A stretch of DNA of 64,000 nt from Symsagittifera roscoffensis (taxonomy: Eukaryota; Xenacoelomorpha; Acoela; Convolutidae). A program made the position numbers and the translations under genes. The DNA lies in NCBI RefSeq assembly GCF_963678635.1, contig NC_087062.1, positions 22,617,789 to 22,681,788 of the forward strand, given 5' to 3'. Under the pieces are notes generated by a model. The model saw nothing but the letters and a program-made list of their open reading frames with translations, made no database searches and was not told where the DNA came from. Below, piece by piece: positions 55,501 through 64,000 of the stretch. Each line of letters begins with the position of its first letter. Positions within the stretch are counted from its first letter, which is position 1.

Positions 55501-58394
55501 TGAAGCGAGGTTCGACGAGCGGGCAGACCTGGGAAGTGGACGTCGGCAAAGAATGGGTCTCAAGTGAACATCAGGCTATTGGGAAGCAAGTGACAAGCGA
55601 TCCTCTTGAAAAGAATAAAACGAGGAACACCTGCCGACCGTGGTGGGTGGCCCTGGAAACATTGCAGGAATTGGAAGACTGCCTTAAGAAGCTCGACAGT
55701 GGAGTGTCACGCAAGCGACGCAACTGGGATACCCAGCAGAAGGCTGATATCAATAAATTGGAAAAGGGGACCCAACTGAATAGAACTTGGCAGAACTTGT
55801 TAAAAGATCATTTTGAAGAAGCGATGAGAACATCCTCATAGGCATCGCCGTTGATGGCGAATCCCTTTATCAGGACCGCAGGACAACTGATTTTTGCGTG
55901 GAGCCTGTTGGGGATAGAGTTAGAGACACTGACTTCGTACGATAAGTTGGGAGGCAAGAATCTAGAGGTATATCAAATGCTGATGCAGCACGTTGCTAGG
56001 GACAACTCAGGCTTGAGTCTGGCAAGGAGGAAAGATGCTACCTGTTTCTTGAGATGGACAATGTCGATGATGACTGACAGTACCATCCTAGCATGTCACC
56101 AGAGAGCAATTGGAAGCAAGACGCTGGAAAGGAGAGTCTCCACAGTCATCTTGAATGTGTACCAGAGTACTGGGATAGAAAAGGAGGATGGTTCTAGGCA
56201 ATCTCTAGAGAGCCACAGGAAGTTAGATGAGATACGGAGATTCTACAACTAGAAGTTTGAGGCGAAACACGACGTTCACCGTAACTTGGCTTCGTCAGGA
56301 GAGTACTTGAAACCCAACAAGAAGGGAGAGTACCATTATGTGTCTGGAGTGATGGGGATGGCATACAACCCTTTCTTGGACTTAGAAGCTGGAGGTGCCC
56401 ACAGAAACTATGAGGTGGCGGAGCTGCTGAAGTTCTGGACAGAGACGATAATGGAGGTAGACACTGTGGCGAGAGAGAGAGAGACCTAGCGTAGGTTTGA
56501 TTCTCGAGAAAACACCGGAAATAATAAGTGTGCCACGCTCAAGTAAAAGAGTAGAACTAAAAATGGGTAACGGAAACGGCATGTTGACCACGAATCTGGG
56601 AGTGGTGTTGAAATTGCTCAGGCCATCCTGGTGTCCACATCCCCATGCGAGCCTGATCGAGGAAGTCACTGAGCGAGTGAGATTGGCGCCGACAGAGGAT
56701 GAAGGTTTGGCGACCTTGAGTATAGTAAATAGACTGATCCTGCCTCATATGAAGGCGTCAAGTGAGATGACGAGTGGAACAGGGTCGGTAAAGAAGATGG
56801 AGCCGGGCAGTTGTCTTGACTCGACGTGTGGGAATGGCGAGCACACCTGTGATGGACGATCATGCGTCAGGATACAGTCTTGTCAGAAAGAAGACCTAGT
56901 CACCTGGTTTGAAGATATCACCGAAAGGGAGAAAAGTGAGATACAGATAGTGGCTGAGTGTTACGCGAGTACCACTGTGAACCTATCGACAGCTCTGGGA
57001 TTCTTCTCAAGAATGGGTAGTCTCCAGTCACTGGAGAGGCTAGAGTCAGAACACCACTTGGTGACCGCGTTGAGCGTGGAGTCAGGGCCCGGAGTGTTGC
57101 AAGTGACCCAGAAACACATCAAGAGTTGGAAGGTTGGACTCGAAGCGGAGATGGGATTTCCCATGAGCGAAGCCTATGGACTGCCTCTAAATGCGAAGTC
57201 CCTAGTGGGGTCAGTGATGGCCAACCTATGTGGCAGCCACTATCCATTACACATGGCGATGGTAGAAGTTTCCAGCCAGAGGGTATTGATAGACAAAGCC
57301 TTCTCAGTGCCCAAATGTGTAAGACTGGCTCGGATGTCACATCATTTACACAAGCTGTTGAGGAAGATCCGAGGAACAGTGCCGAAAGAACAAAGGAACG
57401 ACTTGAGTGAAATCTGGGGTGAAGAACTTCTAGGCTTGGAGAGCAAAAACACAAGTGACCACGAGAGACAAAACGTGATTGGGAAACCCATGGTAGGTGC
57501 CCCAAACTTGGAAGAAGTCGACGTGATACACGAGAAGATGATGGAACTTGAGCCTCTCCTAGAAGCCTCGGGAGAACGCAATCTTAGGAGCATCGACCTC
57601 ACACACGGATTGTCCATGCCACTGTCTGGCGCAGACAGTGTGGTACCCAGACCAAGCCAATTTGTGCCTGATCTGGGATGTAGAAGAAATCAGGTCGTTG
57701 GGACTAACCGAGCATCAACAAAACGTGACCATCTTGGTGGTGAGCACAATGCTGGCTCTACGATGGATGGAAGAAAACATAGCAAAGTATCGGGAATCGA
57801 AGATGCCAACAGCAGAGTCGATTCACGCGATAGATTACAGCAGGAGACTTGAGTTGTTCGAGACCGCATGCAAGGTATTTGCCATACCAATGGAGGTCAG
57901 ACACATATGGAGCCGCTTGAGATTCTTTCCTTGGTTTCGCGCGACGTTAACATCCTGGTTATATGTGGTGACGAAGGATCACGTGAGGAAACATCAAAAA
58001 GAATATCGACAATTCCAGGCCGAGATAGGACCAGATGCCTTCAAGAGACCTCTGCTGACCCATCGAAATGCAATCACGACGGGTGGAAAAGAGTGGGTAG
58101 AGTATCCAGAGACAACCCTAAAGCGAGGGAGTCGATACTGGAGGAGGACCTGGCGAAGAATGTAAGCATGAGTCTTCACAATTCCTTCTGTTTGAACCGG
58201 GAGTCGAAGGTGAAGAGCTTACCGAATCAAGTGAAGAGATTGCAAGAGCAAAGGGAGTGGATGCGATCCTATGAACAGCTGAAGGCCTGGGCGGAGATTG
58301 TGATCAGCTCCGATGACGAAGAGGCACATTGGAACAGATCACAGTGTCAAAAATATCTGTGTCGGGTACCTCGAGGGCGAAGAACAAGAGGTGA
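49574..58394 (+). pseudogene. ORF2 of copy B, full length but broken
   Basis: About 2,940 codons from MADRFWKSMP to the stop at 58,392-58,394. Frame changes or stops occur near 49,755, 50,020, 51,120, 52,560, 53,620, 53,880, 54,540, 54,648, 55,255, 55,380, 55,840, 56,250, 56,487, 57,610 and 58,090. Coiled coil at about 50,010-50,255. SGNH hydrolase at about 50,770-51,310 with GDS, FAGAA, GTND and DGIH, so its catalytic residues are all present but split by a frameshift near 51,115. The part deleted in A (about 51,471-53,598) includes VVIVAGSDFEG and PELLLFAGMSDH, which could be a second SGNH-like fold. The remainder is conserved with A and C but has no family I recognise. Confidence 0.85.
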
Positions 58395-58831
58395 GCCGGT
58401 GGCTCAAAAGGAAAATTCCAGAGTCTTGAGTCTTGAGAGGGAGGGGGCTCGAGCGTGAACTCGGATGAAATCTGGGTTCACGAAAAAGAAATTTTAACAA
58501 ATAAGATATTGTTATTTATATGCTAGATCTATTATATAAATCAAAATGCTGCATGACAATTTCCTGATTGAATAGGACAAAAGAAATTTTAAATTACCAG
58601 CTTAAAAAGCGAGAATTCATAGGTGCAGGTGTGTGCAGCTTTTGATTGCCGTTTAGCGATAGTGTGAAAATTTTATACGGTCGTGAATTTTGGAAGGTAG
58701 ATAAACTTAAGTCTGCTGCAAACTTCTGTAAATGACCACTGGCACTGTATCTTGAGTGACACTCGGGCTTCTGGGGATTCACTGACAGAGACAGCACGCG
58801 ATGAGGACATCGATTTTGAGTCCGGGGAGTA
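58395..58831 (+). other. 3' UTR and polypurine tract of copy B
   Basis: Includes two CTTGAG and one CTCGAG near 58,424-58,450. It ends GAGTCCGGGGAGTA directly before the LTR, as in A. Confidence 0.75.
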
Positions 58832-59726
58832 TGTGCCAGTCGGTCATATCTGGAAGTTTGACCTTGAGAGACACGAAAATATGTAATTTTGGAGTGAAAT
58901 TTTGATTTTCAAAATTTCGAATGGAGCCTGTCATGCTCAGTTTTCTCGTACCAACTGAAAACAAAAAGTGAAAAAAGAACGACCGAATTGACAATTGGGG
59001 GAAAATTCTCAAGAAAACAGCAGGAAATTGCTATTCGCAATTTCCCGATATAAAATAATACACGAGTAGAGCTGTCTTATCCCAAAATAGGAGGAGAGAT
59101 AATAAAAAAGAAGAGAGAACAACTATTCGAAACGAACTAGAGTGAGCCTTCAATGGAAAGGTGGACAGCTTGAGTGTCCCAATGGTTCATACAAAAACTC
59201 CAATTCTAGAGCCAGAACTTACTTCTGTTATCAAAACTGATTAGTATTAAACTTATCTAGTTATATTATCTAATTCTCGAGTTGCTTACCAATTTAATTA
59301 CTCCTTGTACTCGAGTGCATCAACATGTGAGTCCCTAATTTAATCTTCTCAAGTGTGTTTTATGATTGTTATGTTGAGATAAGGCGAGTTTTAGGTTGAT
59401 CCATCTGAAATGGATCAAAGTTCCCCTGTCCAATAAAAAGTAACTTAACGGATTGTTCCGACCCTGTTTTTAACGGCGTTCGTGTATTTTGGGTATTTCG
59501 AGACCTAAGAAGGGGGACGTTCTTATTTTCTAGAGTGGGGGGATAATTTGGTAGTAGCCTTTAAGCTGTAACGGGTTCTAGTCCCATGTCGCAAGCGAAC
59601 CGAATTGGCTCCGACCGTTCTTGAGGTGGAAAAACACAAGAGATAGTGTCCCTGACTCTTGAGCCAATGGTTATAGGGCCTATTTCTCTTAAGCATCATA
59701 TGTGACCGAAGTAGGCGACTGTTACA
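58832..59726 (+). repeat. 3' LTR of copy B (895 bp)
   Basis: TGTGCC...GTTACA with palindrome at 59,023-59,045, TATAAAAT at 59,049-59,056 and AATAAA at 59,432-59,437. Confidence 0.93.
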
Positions 59727-60432
59727 CTCTAGAAAATAAGAACGTCCCCATACTTAGGTCTCAAAATACCCAAAATACACGAACGCCGTTAAAAATAGGG
59801 TCGGAACAATCCGTTAAGTTACTTTTTATTGGACAGTGGAACTTTGATCCATTTCAGATGGATCAACCTAAAACTCGCCTTACCTCAACATACTTATCAT
59901 AAAATACACTCGGGAAAACTAAATTAGGTACTTACATAGCAGCACACTTGAGAATCAGAGTAATTAAGCTAATTAGTAACTCTAGCATAAATATAAATGA
60001 ATATAACTCGAGAAGTTTTCTATCAATGAGTTCCAATCGAAGGAATTGAGTTTTAACTTGAGAATATAGTTTTCGGTTTGAACCATTGGGAGACTTCAGT
60101 TGTCTACCTTTCCATTGAAGGTTCACCCTGGTTCAGCTGAATTTCGATCTTCTTTCGTAATCACTCTGTCTCCTATATCAAGATAGGACAGCTCTACACT
60201 CGTGTTTTTATTACTATCTCGGAAATTGCAAATAGCAATTTCCCGCTGTTTTTTCTGTCACTTTCCCGCTATTGCGATTCGGTCGTTCTGATTTTTTTTG
60301 ATGTTTTCAGTTGTCGCGAGAAAACTGAGCATGACAGGCTCAATTCGAATTTTTGAAAAATTAAACTTCATCCCAAAACCACGTATTTCGTATTCCTCAA
60401 GGTCAAACTTCCAGATATGACCGACTGGCACA
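59727..60432 (-). repeat. 3' LTR of copy C, right part
   Basis: Starts CTCTAGAAAATAAG, the exact continuation of the LTR interrupted at 37,226, and ends TGGCACA. Palindrome at 60,221-60,243. Confidence 0.9.
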
Positions 60433-60873
60433 TACCCCCGGACTCAAGATCGATGTCCTCATTGCGTGCTGTTGTCTGTCAGTGAATCCCCAGAAACCCG
60501 AGTGTTGCTCAAGGTACAGTGCCAGTGGTCATTTACAGAAGTTTGCAGCAGACTTAAGTTTATCAACAATCCAAAATTCACAACCATGCAAAATTTTCAC
60601 ACTATCGCTAAACAGCAATCAAAATCTGCACACACCTGCACCATTGAATTTGCGCTTTTTTAGCTAGTAATTTAAAATTTCTTTTGTCCTATTTTTTCAG
60701 GAAATTGTCATACAGCATTTTGATTTATATAATAGATTTAACATATTAATAACAATATCTCATTTGTTAAAATTTCTTTTTCGTGAACCCAGATTTAATC
60801 CAAGTTTACCCTCGAGCCCCTTTCCATCCCTCTCAAGACTCAAGACTCTAGAATTTCCCATTGAACCACCTGC
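60433..60873 (-). other. 3' UTR of copy C
   Basis: Homologous to the 3' UTRs of A and B; ends TCCGGGGGTA before the LTR. Confidence 0.75.
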
Positions 60874-63800
60874 TCATCTCGCGTTCTTCGCCTTCGAGGT
60901 ACCAGACCCAGACGTATTTGACACCGTAATCTGCTTCAACAGTGCCTCTTCATCATCGGAGCTAATCACGATCTCTTCCCAGGCTTTCAGCTGTTCATAG
61001 GACCGCATCCATTCCCTTTGCTCCTGCAATCTCTTTGCTTGGTTGGGCAAACTCTTCACCCTCGACTCTCGGTTCAAACAGAAGGAATTGTGCAGACTCA
61101 GGCTCACGTTCTTCGCCAAGTCTTCCTCCAGTATCGACTCTCTCGCCTTGGTATTGTTTCTTGACACCCTACCAACTCTTTTCCACCCCGTCGTGATCGC
61201 TTTTTGTTGGGTCAGCAGAGGTCTCTTGAAAGCTTCCGGTCTTATCTCGGCCAGGAACTGTCGATATTCCTTTTGATATTTCTTCATGTGATCCTTCGTT
61301 ACCATGTACAACCAGGATGTCAACGTCGCTCGAAACCAAGGAAAGAACCTTATGCGGCTCCATACGTGTCTGACCTCCATTGGTATGGCGAATACTTTGC
61401 ATGCAGTCTCAAACAACTCAAGTTTCCTGCTGTAATCTATCGCGTATATCGACTCCGCCTTTGGCGTCTTCGACTCCCGATACTTCGTTACATTTTCCTC
61501 AATTCATCGTAGAGCCAGCATCGTGCTAACCACCAAGATAGTCACCTTCTGCTGATGACCGGGAAGTCCTATCGACCGAATTGCTTCCACATCCCATACC
61601 AGGAAGAGGTTTGCGTGATCCGGATACCACACCGTTTGTGCCAGACAGTGGCATGGACATTCCCCATGTGTGAGGTCGATACTCCTAAGGTTGCGCTCTC
61701 CCGAGGCTTCTAGGAGAGGTTCAAGTTCCATCATCTTCTCGTGTAATCGCATCGTTCTCCTCCATATTTGGAGCACCACCCATAGGTTTCCCGATCACGT
61801 TTTGTCTCTCGTGGTCACTTGTGTTTTCACTTTCCAAACCCAGAAGTTCTTCCCCCCAGATTTCACTCAAGTCATCCCTCTGTTCTCTCGGCACTGTTCC
61901 TCGGATTTTCCTCAACAACCTGTGTGAGTGATGCGACATCCGAGCCAGTCTTACACACTTGGGCACTAAGAAGGCCTTGTCTTTTAATACCCTTTGGCTG
62001 GATACCTCCACCATCGCAATGTGCAATGGGTAGTGGCTGCCGCATAGGTTGGCCATCACTGACCCCACTAAGGACTTCGCATTTAGAGGCAGACCATAGG
62101 CTTCGCTCATAGGAAACCCCATTTCCGCTTCAAGTCCAACTTTCCAGCTTTTGATGTGTTTCTGGGTTACCTGCAACACTCCGGGCCTTGACTCCACGCT
62201 CAACGCGGTCACCAAGTGGTGTTCAGACTCTAGCCTCTCCAGAGACTGCAGACTGCACATTCTCGAGAAGAATCCCAGAGCTGTTGCTATATTCACCGTG
62301 GCACTCGCGTAACACTCAGCCACTATCTGTACTTCACTCTTCTCCCTCTCTGTGATATCTTCAAATCAAGTGACTAGATCTTCTTCTTGGAAGGACTGTA
62401 TCCTAACGCATGACCGTCCATCACAGGTGTGCGTGCTCGCCATTTCCACACGTCGGATCAAGACAACTACCCGGCTCCATTTTCTTCACCGACCCTAGTT
62501 TACTCGTCGCTTCGCTTGAATCCTTCACCTGAGGCAAGATCAGCTTATGCACTATACTCAATGTTGCCAGATCTTCGTCCTCCGCCGGTGCTAACCTCAC
62601 TCGCTTCGTGACTTCCTCGATCAGGCTCGCATGGGGATGTGGACACCAGAAAGGCCTTAGCAATTTTCACACCACTCCCAGATTCGTGACTAACATGCCA
62701 TTCCCGTTACCCATCTTCAGCTCGACTTTTTTACTTGAAAGCGGCACTCTTATCACCTCTGGCGTTTTCTCGAGAATCAAGCCCAAGCTCGGTCTCTCTC
62801 TCTCTCTCTACTGTGTCTATTTCCACTATCTTCTCTGTCCAAAACTTTAGTAGCTCCGCTACCTCGTAGTTCCGGTGAGCGCCTCCAGCTTCCGAGTCCA
62901 GGAAAGGGTTGTACGCCATCCCCATCACTCCAGACACGTACTGATATTCTCCCTTCTTATTGGGTTTCAAGTACTCTCCTGACGAGGCCAATTTACGGTG
63001 TACGTCGTGTCCCTCCTCAAAATTCTTGTTGTAGAATCTCCGTATCTCGTCTAACTTTCTGTGGCTCTCTAGAGACTGCCTCGAACCATCCTCCTTCTCT
63101 ATCCCAGTACTCTGGTATACATTCAAGATGACTGCTGAGATTCTCCTTTCCACTGCCTTACTCCCGATTGCTCTTTGTTGACATGCTAGAATGGTGCTGT
63201 CAGTCATCACCGACATTATCCACCTCAAGAAAGAAGTAGCGTCTTTCCTCCTTGCCAGGCCCAAGCCTGAGTTATCCCTAGCAATGTGTTGCATCAATGT
63301 CTGATATATCTCTAGACTTTTTCCACCCAGTTTCAACTTGTCATGCGAGGTCAGCGTTTCTAATTCTATTCCCACCAGCCTCCACGCGAACATCAATTGT
63401 CCCGCTGTTCTGACAAAGGGATTCGCCATCAACGGCGACGCCGATGAGGATGTCCTCATCGCTTCTTCGAAATGATCCCTCAACAAGTTCTGCCAAGTTC
63501 GCTTCAGTTGGCTCCCCATTTCTAATTGGTTAATCTCAGCCTTCTGCTGGGTAGCCCAGTTGCGTCGCTTGCGTGACACTCCACTGTCGAGTTTCTTTAG
63601 GCAACCTTCCAGTTCCTTCAATGTTTCCAGGGCCACCCACCACGGCCGGGAGGTGTTCCTCGTTTTATTCTTCTCAAGAGGATCACTAGTTACTTGATTC
63701 CCAGTGGCCTGGTGTTCATTTGAGACCCATTCTTTGCCACCGTCTACTTCCCATGTCTGCCCGCTCGTCGAACCTCGTTTCATTTTTGTCCTCTGGGGCC

Positions 63801-64000
63801 TGAAGTCTTCTTCCGTTGTCGGGTTGGTGGAAACCTCCAGCTCTCTTTCTACCTCGAGCAATTTCCTTGGTTCGTAGCTACTCTTATAGGCTGCTGTCTT
63901 CCACCGTTCCAGAACCATGGGAGCCGCCTCTCTCAGGTTTTTCTCTGAGACTGCGTCCGCTGAAGGACTACCCAACCCTTCAAACTCTCTCTTTCTCTTG
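60874..64000 (-). pseudogene. ORF2 C-terminal part of copy C, runs off the right edge
   Basis: About 1,040 codons of the unknown C-terminal region. Open 63,975-62,731 in the main frame, then shifted near 62,800-62,660, 62,400 and 61,740, with a TGA for Trp near 61,504; the end at 60,874 is in the main frame again. It has GLGSPSADAV where A has a TGA, and Glu where A has TAA (17,371). This shows the long unbroken frame is ancestral. The Cys cluster is damaged near 62,440. Confidence 0.85.

Larger units (their letters stand above)
37227..59726 (+). mobile_element. Giant Ty3/gypsy-type LTR element, copy B (22.5 kb)
   Basis: 5' LTR 37,227-38,082, leader, gag-pro-pol 40,412-49,093, spacer, ORF2 49,574-58,394, 3' UTR, 3' LTR 58,832-59,726. 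The LTRs differ at roughly 20 sites plus a small deletion, so B is older than the A pair. It keeps the full ORF2 length that A lost but has many stops and frameshifts. Flanks are CTT (left) and CTCT (right) within the LTR of C, probably an imperfect 4-5 bp target duplication. Confidence 0.93.

Overview
The window is nuclear DNA from an invertebrate animal whose phylum I cannot fix from sequence alone. An AT-rich host part (1 to about 14.9 kb) carries one intron-rich gene. A much larger GC-richer part (15.77 to 64.0 kb) is built almost wholly from copies of one very large LTR retrotransposon family.

Host part. On the minus strand, 16 exons between 14,802 and 6,206 encode the first 817 residues of a USP7/HAUSP-type ubiquitin hydrolase: MATH domain, complete catalytic domain with the Cys-His-Asp triad, and the first ubiquitin-like modules. 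The reading phase carries through every junction, and one intron starts with GC instead of GT. The last quarter of the protein was not found and probably lies beyond the left edge. That implied last intron holds a decayed non-LTR reverse transcriptase (1.88-3.55 kb), a satellite of about 165-bp monomers (4.34-5.86 kb) and a tRNA-like relic (698-782). A 2.5-kb intron (9.7-12.2 kb) is made of diverged local duplications. Upstream of the gene is the 3' end of another non-LTR element (14.89-15.77 kb), cut by the first LTR element.

LTR elements. Three copies are present. Copy A (minus, 15,774-36,292) has LTRs of 905 and 574 bp. Copy B (plus, 37,227-59,726) has LTRs of 856 and 895 bp. Copy C (minus) has its 3' LTR split by B (37,030-37,226 and 59,727-60,432), and its body runs off the right edge. 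The order is: C inserted, then B landed inside the LTR of C. A also has, upstream of its 5' LTR, a 576-bp piece of another copy's 3' end. LTRs run TG...CA, with a TATA box, an AATAAA signal and a perfect 9-bp palindrome just upstream of the TATA box.

Element layout (about 22.5 kb): 5' LTR; 2.3-2.5 kb leader with a 70-bp tandem repeat and a 14-bp minisatellite; one gag-pro-pol frame of about 2,900 codons (two CCHC knuckles, DTGA protease, YVDD reverse transcriptase, RNase H, integrase, then a C-terminal macro-like domain); a 0.5-kb spacer; a second giant frame, ORF2, of about 2,950 codons (coiled coil, SGNH hydrolase, a possible second SGNH-like fold, about 1,700 residues I do not recognise); 3' UTR; 3' LTR. 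This is a Ty3/gypsy-type core plus an equally long accessory polyprotein. All three copies are dead: A has stops, frameshifts, a 2.1-kb deletion and lost integrase and SGNH catalytic residues; B lacks its protease site and is full of breaks; C is broken in the part visible. The giant family with its SGNH-containing ORF2 is the most interesting content here.
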